Assembly: GCA_035533475.1 (NCBI GenBank)
Contig: DATLTS010000025.1
Coordinates: forward strand, 1 to 64,000
DNA length: 64,000 nt
Reading direction: 5' to 3'
From: Mycobacteriales bacterium
Lineage (GTDB): Bacteria > Actinomycetota > Actinomycetes > DATLTS01
The stretch's first letter is position 1. Each line of letters starts with the position of its first letter. Of this stretch, positions 39,621 through 54,140 are shown in pieces. A model generated the notes under the pieces. It ran no database searches. It was not told the origin of the DNA and saw only the letters and a program-made list of their open reading frames with translations. Made by a program: the position numbers and the translations under genes.

Positions 39621-40335
39621 AGCCCACGCCCTCCCCGAGGTAGGCCGCGCGGACCCTCGGGTCGCCCAGCAGGTTCGCCGCCGCATCCGACATGACGATC
39701 GACCCGGTCTCGAGAACGTAGCCGCGATCGGCCAGTCGCAACGCCTGGGCGGCGTTCTGCTCGACGAGCAACACCGTCGTGCCCTGCTCTCGGATCTCTT
39801 TGATGATCTCGAAGATCTTCGCCACGATGAGCGGCGCGAGGCCCATCGACGGCTCGTCCAGCAGCAGCAGCCGGGGATGGCTCATCAGGGCTCGGCCAAT
39901 GGCGAGCATCTGCTGCTCGCCACCGGAGAGAGTCCCGCCGTTCTGCCCGCGTCGCTCCGCGAGAACCGGAAACAGCTCGTAGACCCGCTCGAGGTCGGCC
40001 TTGATGTCCCCGCGGCGACGGTAGGCGCCCATCTGAAGGTTCTCGAGCACCGTCATTACCGGGAAGATCCGGCGACCCTCGGGGACGTGCCCGACGCCCA
40101 GCGCGACGATCTCGTGAGCCGCGACCGTGTCGATCGGGCCGCCTTCGAACGTCAGGCTCCCGGCGAACGGCCGGAGCAGGCCCGAGATGGTGCGCAGCGT
40201 CGTCGTCTTCCCGGCACCGTTCGCGCCGAGCAGCGCGACGATCTCCCCCTCGGCGACCTCGAGGCTCACGCCCTTGAGCGCCTCCACGACGCCGTAGCGG
40301 ACCCGGACGTCCGCCAGGGCGAGCATCGCGGTCAC
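39619..40335 (-). CDS. livF: Branched-chain amino-acid ABC transporter ATP-binding protein LivF
   Basis: Nucleotide-binding subunit of a high-affinity importer of the Liv type. The 238-residue protein has Walker A LGANGAGKTTTLRTI near 38, the LivF-type PEGRRIFPVMTVLENLQMG, signature LSGGEQQMLAIGRAL, Walker B LLLLDEPSMGLAPL and H-loop LVEQNA. The GTG overlaps the livG stop (GTGA). It is the last gene of livK-H-M-G-F. Confidence 0.93.
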   Translation of the reverse strand: MTAMLALADVRVRYGVVEALKGVSLEVAEGEIVALLGANGAGKTTTLRTISGLLRPFAGSLTFEGGPIDTVAAHEIVALGVGHVPEGRRIFPVMTVLENLQMGAYRRRGDIKADLERVYELFPVLAERRGQNGGTLSGGEQQMLAIGRALMSHPRLLLLDEPSMGLAPLIVAKIFEIIKEIREQGTTVLLVEQNAAQALRLADRGYVLETGSIVMSDAAANLLGDPRVRAAYLGEGVG

Positions 40336-41152
40336 GGCGCGCTCCCCAGATACGCCTCGACCACCGTCGGGTCGTGCTGCACCTGGGCGGGGAGTCCGGC
40401 CGCGATGACGCGCCCGAAGTTCAGGACGACCACGCGGGTCGCGACGGACATCACCAGGCGCATGTCGTGCTCGATGAGCAGGACACTGATCCCCATCTCG
40501 GCGTTGAGCTTCCGGATGAGGCCTTCCAGCTCCACCTTCTCCACCGGATTGGTGCCCGCAGCCGGCTCGTCGAGGAGCAGCAACTGCGGGCCGGTGCCCA
40601 ACGCCCGGGCGATCTCCAACCGGCGTTGCGCGCCGTACGGCAGGCCACTCGCGACCTCGTTGGACCTGGCTCGAAGGCCGACGAAGTCGAGGAGCTCGAA
40701 CGCGCGGGCGTCGCCTTCGCCCTCCTCCCGGCGGGTTCGTGGCAGTCGCAGCATGGCGCCCACCGGTCCGGTGTGCTGGCGGGCTTCGACCCCGATCTTG
40801 ACGTTCTCGAAGGCGGTCAAGGCGTTGAACAGGCGGATGTTCTGGAACGTCCGGGCGATCCCCAGGCCGGTGACCCGGCTGGGCTTGCGACCTACGACAC
40901 CGGTCTCCTGGCCATCGGCGTCGCGCAGCGTGATCGAGCCCTGCTGCGGCTGGTAGACCCCCGACACGCAATTGAACAGCGACGTCTTGCCGGCCCCGTT
41001 GGGTCCGATGACGGCGAGGATCTCGCCGCGCTCCTGAGCCAGGGTGACGTCGGCCAGGCTGGTCACTCCGCCGAAGCGCAGGGTGACCTCACGCACCGAC
41101 AGGATCGGGTCCCGGACGTCGGCGGCCGGCGGGGCGGCCGGCGGGGCCGCCG

Positions 41153-41156
<4 letters not shown>
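40332..41156 (-). CDS. livG: Branched-chain amino-acid ABC transporter ATP-binding protein LivG
   Basis: Second ATPase of the Liv importer. The 274-residue protein has Walker A VIGPNGAGKTSLFNCVSG near 48, the LivG signature GIARTFQNIRLFNALTAFEN, GLPYGAQRRLEIARAL (signature region), Walker B LLLLDEPAAGTNP and VLLIEHDMRLVMSVA. The start overlaps the livM stop (GTGA). A short Pro/Ala-rich N-terminus precedes the domain. Confidence 0.93.
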
Positions 41157-42546
<1,390 letters not shown>

Positions 42547-42550
<4 letters not shown>

Positions 42551-43473
42551 GCGGACCGCCCCAGCCGTTCGCCGAGCAAACCGGTCGGTCGCACCATCAG
42601 CACCAACACGAGGATGCCGAAGGCGATGACGTCCTGCCAGCTGAACGGGATGCAGGAGACCCCGAGGCTCTCCACGACGCCGAGGAGCAGGCCGCCGAGC
42701 ATCGCCCCCCGGATGTTGCCGATCCCACCGAGGACGGCCGCGGTGAAGGCCTTCAGCCCGGGGGTGAACCCCATGGTGAAAACCACCCCGGAGTTCAGGC
42801 CGTACAGAAAGCCGGCGGCCCCCCCGAGCAGACCGCCGATGACGAACGTCTGGGAGATGACCCGGTTGATGTTCACCCCCATCAGGCTCGCCGTGTCGGC
42901 GTCCTGGGCTACCGCGCGGATGCCCTGGCCCAGCCTGGTGGAGGCGACGAGCCGGTCGAGCAGCAGCATCATCACCAGGGCGACCCCGGCGACGACGAGG
43001 TAGTACGTCTGCACCTGGGCCCCGAACACGTGGAACAGGGTGCCGTTGGTGTAGGGCGTCGGGATGTTCGCCGACTGGCGACCGAACTCCTTGCCGGCGA
43101 TGTTGAACAGGAAATACGACGCCCCGATGGCGCTGATCAGGTAGGCGAGTTTCGGCGCGTTGCGCCGGCGAAGCGGTCGGTAGGCGACCCGCTCGAGGAT
43201 GAAGGCGACCGTCCCGCCCGCGGCCGCTCCACCCAGTGTCCCGACGACGAGCAGCAGCACCGACGCGGCACCGTGCGGCTGCCGGCTACCGACCAGCTGG
43301 TCCATGACGAACAGGCCGCCGAACCCGCCGCTCATGAAGACCTCGCTGTGCGCGAAGTTGATCAGCTGGAGCACCCCGTAGACCAGGGTGTAGCCCAGGG
43401 CGATCAGCGCGTAGACGAAACCGTTCGCCAGCCCGGAGATCAGCAGGCTCCAGAAGTTCTGGGTGAAGCACAT
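42547..43473 (-). CDS. livH: Branched-chain amino-acid ABC transporter permease LivH
   Basis: Partner permease, 308 residues with about eight hydrophobic segments. It has the LivH opening NFWSLLISGLANGFVYALIA and YGVLQLINFAHSEVFMSGG, the EAA loop GIRAVAQDADTASLMGVNIN near 195 and GFTPGLKAFTAAVLGGIGNI. The ATG at 43473 is preferred; the 27 residues upstream in the longer frame are not family-like. It lies 99 bases downstream of livK, with a strong hairpin in between. Confidence 0.92.
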
Positions 43474-43521
43474 CGCCAGTCGGCTCCGTCGCGGTCCGGT
43501 CCCTGGGCCTTTCACGCTGGT

Positions 43522-43560
43522 GGCCGGGTGCCCCGCCGCCGCACGGCGAGGCACCCGGCC
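43522..43560 (-). promoter_or_regulatory. Hairpin between livK and livH
   Basis: An 11-bp perfect outer stem (43522-43532 with 43550-43560, ggccgggtgcc/ggcacccggcc) with an inner 5-bp pair (43534-43538 with 43544-43548). It begins 12 bases after the livK stop on the minus strand. A stabilising or attenuating role between binding protein and permease is likely. Confidence 0.7.
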
Positions 43561-43572
43561 ATCCAGGAGCGG

Positions 43573-44790
43573 CTAGCCGGCCAGCGTGCTGATCAGGCCG
43601 AGCTCGTTGATCTTCCCGTCGGAGCCGACCTTGTACATGTAGACCGCGCTGCCGCCGTAGTTTCCGTCGGCCTGGAACTGCACGGTCTTGCTGATCCCGG
43701 CGTAGGAGAAGCCGGACGCGTGCAGCCCGGCGACGATAGCCGCCCGGGTGACGCTGGCGCCGAGCCCCTTCATCACCGAGAGGATCGCGTTCGTCGCGTC
43801 GTAGGACTCCGCGGAGTAGGTCCCGGGCGCGAACCCGGCCAGGGCCTGGAACTGCGGCGCGAACGCCTGGTACCCGGCGCTGTTGATCGTCTCCTGGCAG
43901 GCACAGCTGATCACGGTGCCGGTGGCGATGGAGACCCCCGCCTGGCTGACGTAGTGCGGGTCGTCGCTGCCGTCGTCGGACACCAGCTGACCGGTGTAGC
44001 CGGCCGAGCGCAGGGCCTTGGCGAGCAGCGCGAAGTCGCAGTAGTAGCCGGCGTAGAAGACCGCCGACGGGTTCGCCGTCTTCACCGTGATGGCTACGGC
44101 CGAGTACTCCTGCACGTTGCCGGTCCCGGCCTGGCACTGGGTAGTGCCGGGCACGGTCTTGTGGGTGACCGCGATGCCGTCGGCCTGCGCGGCCGAGTCG
44201 AACGTGCCGGCCAGACCCGCGGCGTAGGAGCTGGCATCGTCGATCGAGTACACGCTGGTGCCGTGGAGCACCTTCTTGACGTACGTGGCGTCTGCCGGGC
44301 CCTGCGAGTTGTCGTCGGCGACGACCCGGAAGAAGTTCGTCCACCCGGACTGGGCGAGCCCCGGTGCGGTGGCCGACGGGCTCACCGTCGCGAGGTTGGC
44401 CGCCGAGAAGTACGGCTCGGCGGCCTTGGTCGCACCGGAGAAGGCCGGGCCGACGACGGCGACCACGCTGGTGTTCTGGATCAGCGCCTGAGCCGCGGCC
44501 GGGGAGGCGGTCGCCGACCCCTGGTCGTCCTCGGAGGTGAAAGCGAGCTTGAACGGCAACGTCCCGAACGTCGTCCCGGCGTTGGCCTGGTTGATCGCGA
44601 GCTGCACGGCGAACTTCATGTTGAGGCCAAGTTGCTGGTTGCCGCCGGACAGCGGCCCCTCGTAGGCGATTGTGTAGGTGGGCTTGGAGCCGGCGGTGGT
44701 GCCGCCCTTGCTCCCGCCGCCGCACGCGGTGAGCGCCAGCGCGCCAACCGCGAGCGGGACCGCAAGTTTCAGAACCCGACTTTCCAGCAC
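43573..44790 (-). CDS. livK: Branched-chain amino-acid ABC transporter substrate-binding lipoprotein LivK
   Basis: Periplasmic-type binding protein (Peripla_BP_6 family), 405 residues, with a lipoprotein signal (VGALALTAC, lipidated cysteine near 23). Then come YTIAYEGPLSGGNQQLG near 40, VVGPAFSGATKAAEPYFSAA near 113, and a two-lobed mature domain. Internal cysteines (CQAG, CDFALL, CACQ) may form disulfides. The GTG at 44790 has GGGGAG upstream. Leu/Ile/Val are the usual ligands, but the specificity is unproven. Confidence 0.92.
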   Translation of the reverse strand: MLESRVLKLAVPLAVGALALTACGGGSKGGTTAGSKPTYTIAYEGPLSGGNQQLGLNMKFAVQLAINQANAGTTFGTLPFKLAFTSEDDQGSATASPAAAQALIQNTSVVAVVGPAFSGATKAAEPYFSAANLATVSPSATAPGLAQSGWTNFFRVVADDNSQGPADATYVKKVLHGTSVYSIDDASSYAAGLAGTFDSAAQADGIAVTHKTVPGTTQCQAGTGNVQEYSAVAITVKTANPSAVFYAGYYCDFALLAKALRSAGYTGQLVSDDGSDDPHYVSQAGVSIATGTVISCACQETINSAGYQAFAPQFQALAGFAPGTYSAESYDATNAILSVMKGLGASVTRAAIVAGLHASGFSYAGISKTVQFQADGNYGGSAVYMYKVGSDGKINELGLISTLAG

Positions 44791-44936
44791 GACGTCTCCC
44801 CTGTCCGCACCTCACCGGGCGTGCCCGGGACCACCGCAGCTCCGCGTGGTGGCGCGAACCTACTCCTCCCCGCCAGGCGAAGGCACTACCCGACGCTCGG
44901 CCGTGATCAGGTCGTGACCGGAGGCGACCGGCCGGC

Positions 44937-45536
44937 TCAGCGGCCGCTCGGCTCCTCGCCGGCGAGGACCGCCTCGGCGACGGCCCGCATCGACAGGCGC
45001 CGGTCCATCGAGGTCTTCTGGATCCACCGGAAGGCCTCCGGCTCGGTAAGGCCGCGGTCGGTCTGCAGGCGACCCTTCGCCCGCTCGAGCGTCTTACGAG
45101 TTTCCAGCCGCTCGCTCAGGTCGCCGACCTGCTCCTCCAGGCTCACGATCTGGGCGTATCGGCTCAGCGCAATCTCGATCTGCGGCGTGAGGTCGCTCTT
45201 CGAGACCGGCTTCACCAGGTAGGCCATCGCCCCGGCGTCGCCGGCGCGCTCGACAAGGTCGCGCTGGGAGAAGGCGGTCAGCATGACGACCGGCGCGATC
45301 CGTGCGCCGGTGATCCTTTCCGCGGCGCTGATCCCGTCGAGAACCGGCATCTTCACGTCGAGGAGGACGACGTCGGGGCGCAGCTGCTCGGCGAGCGCGA
45401 CCGCCTGCTCACCGTCGGCGGCTTCCCCGACGACGTCGTAGCCCTCCTCCTCCAGCATCTCCTTGAGATCGAGCCGGATCAGCGCCTCGTCCTCGGCGAG
45501 CAGCACCCGGCGGGGGCGGCCTACGGAGGCGGTCAT
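44937..45536 (-). CDS. pdtaR: Response regulator with ANTAR RNA-binding output domain (PdtaR-like)
   Basis: Receiver domain with E15/D16 acid pocket, phospho-acceptor D60 in VVLLDVKMPVLDG and the conserved lysine in AYLVKPVSKSD. The C-terminal ANTAR domain is about residues 125-187 (LETRKTLERAKGRLQTDRGL), which binds stem-loop RNA to prevent termination. Its M. tuberculosis counterpart Rv1626 pairs with kinase PdtaS (Rv3220c), encoded elsewhere. The 199-residue protein starts at an ATG and is divergent from the tRNA gene. Confidence 0.93.
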   Translation of the reverse strand: MTASVGRPRRVLLAEDEALIRLDLKEMLEEEGYDVVGEAADGEQAVALAEQLRPDVVLLDVKMPVLDGISAAERITGARIAPVVMLTAFSQRDLVERAGDAGAMAYLVKPVSKSDLTPQIEIALSRYAQIVSLEEQVGDLSERLETRKTLERAKGRLQTDRGLTEPEAFRWIQKTSMDRRLSMRAVAEAVLAGEEPSGR

Positions 45537-45600
45537 ACCGGCCAGCCTACCGAGCGTCGCAGCCGGGTCGGCCGGCTGCCGGTTCTCTACGCTGTACCCG

Positions 45601-45673
45601 GCCCCGGTAGTCCAACGGCAGAGACAGTCGCCTCAAACGCGATCCAGTGTCGGTTCGAATCCGACCCGGGGCA
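45601..45673 (+). tRNA. tRNA with CAA anticodon, class I (short variable arm) body
   Basis: The cloverleaf folds well: acceptor stem 45601-45607 with 45666-45672 (seven Watson-Crick pairs), anticodon stem 45627-45631 with 45639-45643 (one G-U), loop CTCAAAC, a five-base variable region, and a perfect T arm with TTCGAAT loop. The anticodon at 45634-45636 is CAA, which reads UUG (leucine). Normal bacterial tRNA-Leu has a long variable arm; this one does not. The D stem has only three pairs with an enlarged loop. After A73 the DNA reads CCC, so CCA is not encoded. Confidence 0.85.
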
Positions 45674-45832
45674 CCCGGCCGTGCGAAACCTCCGTTGCGA
45701 CGAGCCCTGTCCGCATCCGGCCGGACCCTGGTCGGGTTGGCGTCGCCACCGGAGCGCATGAGACCCTCGGGACCGCTCGGTCGGGGGCCACCGCCGATCG
45801 CCGGGAGCGATCCTCGCCTGGAGGGGACCGAA

Positions 45833-46507
45833 GTGAGCGACGTCCCGCCAGACTCTCCCTACGGGGCCCCTCCCGACCCGGACGCCCCGCCCTACGGTGC
45901 GCCGGCGCCCTGGAGCCAACAGGCCTACCCGGCTACGGGCTACCCGACCGACCGGCCGGGTACGGGCGTCGTCCCCGGGGTCCCGGGACGGCTGGCCCGC
46001 TGGTGGCAGCGTGCGCTCGCCCGGGTGTTCGACGGAGTGCTCATCGCCGCCGCGGGCGCGGCGGTCGCGGTGCCGCTGCTGCTCCCGCAGATCCGGCTGT
46101 ACTCCCGCGAGCTGGCCGCCCTGCCGAGCGGAGCCACTCCGCCGCCGCTCAGCTCGGCGTTCGGTAACCGGATCCTGGTCGCGACCGTGCTGTTCGCGCT
46201 GGGCGGGTACCTCTACGAATGGCTGTTCATCGCGGTCCGGGGGGCGACGTTGGGGAAGATGGCCCTGGGGATCCGGGTCGTGCAGGTGGACGGATCCGTC
46301 CCCGGCTGGGCCCGCTCCTTGCGCCGGATGGCCGTCCCGCTGGCCGGAGCGGTAATCCAGTTCACCGCGATCGGCGCGCTCGGCGGGCTGGCCGGCCTTG
46401 CGGTTTTCGTGGTGTACGTGTCGTTCCTGTGGGATCCGCGACGGCAGAGCTACAACGACAAGCTGGCCGGAACGTTCGTCGTCGTGAAGCCCGGCCGCAT
46501 GGCCTAG
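45833..46507 (+). CDS. RDD-family membrane protein
   Basis: The 224-residue protein has a Pro/Tyr/Gly-rich cytoplasmic N-terminus of about 60 residues (repeats of P-Y-G-A-P type), then an RDD domain: [20 protein letters not shown] near 66 (R-x-x-D variant), [19 protein letters not shown] near 120, [16 protein letters not shown] near 140, and closing [19 protein letters not shown] precedes the GTG by about 8 bases. The function is unknown; some RDD proteins are ion exchangers. Its stop shares bases with the convergent gltD stop (ctag). Confidence 0.85.
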   Translation: MSDVPPDSPYGAPPDPDAPPYGAPAPWSQQAYPATGYPTDRPGTGVVPGVPGRLARWWQRALARVFDGVLIAAAGAAVAVPLLLPQIRLYSRELAALPSGATPPPLSSAFGNRILVATVLFALGGYLYEWLFIAVRGATLGKMALGIRVVQVDGSVPGWARSLRRMAVPLAGAVIQFTAIGALGGLAGLAVFVVYVSFLWDPRRQSYNDKLAGTFVVVKPGRMA

Positions 46508-47938
46508 AGCGGGCGGTCGGTGACCGTGACCGGTGCCGGCAGAGTGGTGTCTCCCATCAGGTAGCGGTCGACCGCGGCGGCGGCCGAGCGACCTTCGGCG
46601 ATCGCCCAGACGATCAGGGACTGCCCGCGACCCATGTCACCGGCGACGAACACACCGGGCACGGACGTCGACCAGTCGGGCGAGCGGGCGACGTTCCCCT
46701 GGTCGAAGTCGACGCCGAGGTTCGCCAACAGCCCGGCCCGCGCCGGCCCGACGAATCCCATGGCGATCAGGACCAGGTCGGCGTCCACCACCCGCTCGCT
46801 GCCTTCGATCTTCTCGAACCGCCCGTCGACCGGGCGCACCTCGTGGAGCAGGAGCCCGCTGACCCGACCATCCGCACCGAGGAATCGCTCGGTGTTCACC
46901 GAGAACACCCGCTCCCCGCCCTCCTCGTGCGCGCCGGAGGTGCGCAGGATCAGCGGCCAGGTCGGCCAGGGGGTGGCTTCCGGGCGACGGTCGGGGGGGA
47001 GCGGGAGGATCTCCAGCTGGGTGACCGCGGCCGCGCCTTGCCGGTGAGCCGTGCCGAGGCAGTCGGCACCGGTGTCACCGCCCCCGATGATGATCACCCG
47101 CTTGCCGGCCGCGCTGATCGGGCTGGCCTCCAGGTCGCCCTGCTGGACCCGGTTGGCCGGCGGCAGGTAGTCCATCGCGAAGTGGATACCGGCGAGCTCG
47201 CGGCCCGGGACCGGCAGGTCGCGCGGCTCCGTGGCGCCGCCGGCGAGGACGACGGCGTCGTGGGCGTCCCGCAGGTCCTCGACGGTGAGGTCGACCCCGA
47301 CGTCGACCCCGGTCCGAAAGACCGTGCCTTCGGCGGACATCTGCGCCAACCGCCGGTCCAGAACCCACTTCTCCATCTTGAATTCGGGGATCCCGTAGCG
47401 GAGCAGGCCGCCGATCCGGTCGGCCCGTTCGAACACGGTGACGGCGTGACCGGCTCGGGTCAGCTGCTGGGCGGCGGCCAGCCCCGCCGGCCCCGAGCCG
47501 ACGACCGCGACGGCCCGCCCGGTCGACGTCGTCGCGGGAACCGCCTCCACCCAGCCGTGGTCCCACGCACCGTCCGCGATGCTCAGTTCCACCTGCTTGA
47601 TGGTCACCGGGTCGGCGTTGATCCCGAGCACGCATGCGGTCTCGCACGGGGCGGGACAGAGCCGGCCGGTGAACTCGGGAAAGTTGTTCGTCGCGTGCAG
47701 CCGCTCGGCCGCCTCCCGCTCGTCATCGCGCCAGACCAGGTCGTTCCACTCCGGGATCAGGTTGCCGAGCGGGCAGCCCTGGTGGCAGAACGGGATGCCG
47801 CAGTCCATGCAACGCCCGGCCTGCGCCCGCAGCCGCTCGGCGCCGAACTCGTCGTAGACCTCACGCCAGTCCCGGATCCGGACGTCGACCGGGCGGCGCG
47901 CCGCGGTTTCGCGCGCGGTGGTGAGGAATCCGGTCGGG

Positions 47939-47946
<8 letters not shown>
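46504..47946 (-). CDS. gltD: Glutamate synthase small (beta) subunit
   Basis: Supplies electrons from NADPH to GltB. The 480-residue protein has cysteine clusters for Fe-S binding ([17 protein letters not shown] near 45, [14 protein letters not shown] near 95), the FAD motif [15 protein letters not shown] near 150, [16 protein letters not shown], the NADPH motif [17 protein letters not shown] near 290 and a final [19 protein letters not shown]. The GTG at 47946 overlaps the gltB end by 8 bases; earlier starts would run deeper into gltB. Confidence 0.96.
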
Positions 47947-52444
<4,498 letters not shown>

Positions 52445-52541
52445 CGGTCTCGTCCCGTCGTCTCGTGGGGCCGGAGGTGAGCGGGACGACGTCGGCCCTG
52501 CGATCGCCAGGTTACACGACCCGGCCCGGCCCCGCGACGAC

Positions 52542-53264
52542 TTAGGACACGCCGCCGGCGCCGAAGAGGTGGCCGATTCCGAACGCCACCGAGGCGGTCA
52601 CCGCCCCGAGCAGAAGCTGCCGGAGGCCGCTCACCAGCCAGGACCGGCGGGTGAACCGGGTGACCGCCGAGCCGAGCAGGAACAGTCCCACGCCGGCGAG
52701 GAGCATCGAGACTCCCAACGTGCGGGCCCCGAACAGGTAGGGCAGCAGCGGGACGACCGCCCCCACCGCGAAGGACACCAGAGACGATCCGGCCGCCACG
52801 TACGGCGACGGCAGGTCGTCCGGGTCGACGCCGAGCTCCTCGCGGGCATGGATCCGCCACACCTGGTCGGGGTCCCGGGAGAGCACCTGCGCGACTTCCG
52901 CGGCCAGCTCGGCGTTGAGACCCCGGCGGCGGTACAGCATCGCCAGCTCGGCCTCCTCGGCCCGGGGCCGAGCCTGGATCTCGGCTCGCTCGACGGCGAT
53001 CTCCGCCATCGTCGCCTCGGTCTGCGACGAGACCGACGTGTACTCGCCGACCGCCATCGAACAGGCTCCGGCGACCAGCCCGGCCAGCCCGGTCAGCGCC
53101 ACCGTGTGCGCCGAGACGTGGGCGCCGGCAACGCCGGCGATCAGGGCGAAGTTCGACACCAGCCCGTCCATCGCCCCGAACACCGCCGGCCGCAACGCAC
53201 CACCGGTGACGTCGCGATGACCGTGCGCCGAATGGGCCTCAGCGGCCTGGGTCGGACTGCTCAC
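52542..53264 (-). CDS. VIT1/CCC1-family transporter
   Basis: Membrane protein of the vacuolar iron transporter family, 240 residues, with about five membrane segments. Motifs include [20 protein letters not shown] near 30-49, [20 protein letters not shown] near 64, a long cytoplasmic helix bundle rich in Glu (where metal is bound in the plant protein), and C-terminal hydrophobic hairpins. It probably exports Fe2+ or Mn2+. The GTG at 53264 overlaps the lgt end by 26 bases; a close internal start would also be possible. It lies between lgt and gltB. Confidence 0.87.
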   Translation of the reverse strand: MSSPTQAAEAHSAHGHRDVTGGALRPAVFGAMDGLVSNFALIAGVAGAHVSAHTVALTGLAGLVAGACSMAVGEYTSVSSQTEATMAEIAVERAEIQARPRAEEAELAMLYRRRGLNAELAAEVAQVLSRDPDQVWRIHAREELGVDPDDLPSPYVAAGSSLVSFAVGAVVPLLPYLFGARTLGVSMLLAGVGLFLLGSAVTRFTRRSWLVSGLRQLLLGAVTASVAFGIGHLFGAGGVS

Positions 53265-54108
53265 CGCTCCAGGGTACGGGGGTGTCGGTCGAAGCCACGC
53301 CGGCCGACGCATCGGTGCCGTCATCCATGACGAGCCGCTCCCGCGGACCGCGGCGCACCACCAGGAACGTCACGGCGCCGAGAAACACGGCAATGCTGGT
53401 CCAGTCGTTGAGCCGAAGTCCGAAAAAGTGGTTGGCGTGGTCGATCCGGAGTGCCTCGATCCACCCACGCCCGACGGTGTACACGGCAACGTAGAGCGCG
53501 AACGCACGGCCCCGGCCGAGCCGGAAGCGCCGGTCGGCCCAGATGACCAGGGCCGCGACACCGATGTCCCACAGCGATTCGTAGAGGAACGTCGGCTGGA
53601 AATGGCCCGGCTGGCCGCTGACCGTAAGACCCCAGGGCAGGCTCGTATGTCCCCCGTACAACTCCTGGTTGAAGTAGTTGCCGAACCGGCCGATCCCCTG
53701 CCCGATCGCGATGCCCGGGGCGGCGGCGTCCGCAAACGAGGCGAGGGAGACTCCGTATCGCTTGCAGGCGATGTAGGCGCCCAGCGCGCCGGCGGCGACG
53801 GCCCCCCAGATCCCCAGGCCGCCGTGCCAGATCTCGAACGCCCCCACCCAGTCCTTGCCCTTGGGGAAGTAGAGCTCGGGGTCGGTGGCGACGTGGTAGA
53901 GCCGGGCGCCGACCAGGCCGAAGGGGATCGCCCAGGTGGCGATGTCGGCGGTCACCCCGGGCCGGGCGCCGCGCGCGGTGAACCGGCGTTCGGTCACGAA
54001 GAAGGCGAGGACAACTCCGGCGATGATGCATAGCGCGTAGGCGCGGATCGGCACGGGACCGAGGTGCAGAACGCTGCCCGGGGGGCTGGGAATGTAGGCG
54101 GGTCTCAT
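53239..54108 (-). CDS. lgt: Prolipoprotein diacylglyceryl transferase
   Basis: First enzyme of lipoprotein maturation: adds diacylglycerol to the lipobox cysteine, for example on the OppA and LivK proteins of this window. It has IWHGGLGIWGAVAAG near 93, the Lgt signature GQGIGRFGNYFNQELYGG near 138, GRGWIEALRIDHANHFFG near 215 and about seven membrane segments. The ATG at 54108 is preferred over the adjacent GTG at 54111 (289 or 290 residues). The acidic C-terminal tail is variable. Confidence 0.96.
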   Translation of the reverse strand: MRPAYIPSPPGSVLHLGPVPIRAYALCIIAGVVLAFFVTERRFTARGARPGVTADIATWAIPFGLVGARLYHVATDPELYFPKGKDWVGAFEIWHGGLGIWGAVAAGALGAYIACKRYGVSLASFADAAAPGIAIGQGIGRFGNYFNQELYGGHTSLPWGLTVSGQPGHFQPTFLYESLWDIGVAALVIWADRRFRLGRGRAFALYVAVYTVGRGWIEALRIDHANHFFGLRLNDWTSIAVFLGAVTFLVVRRGPRERLVMDDGTDASAGVASTDTPVPWSGEQSDPGR

Positions 54109-54140
54109 CACGGTTCACGCTACGGCACGGCCGGATCCGC

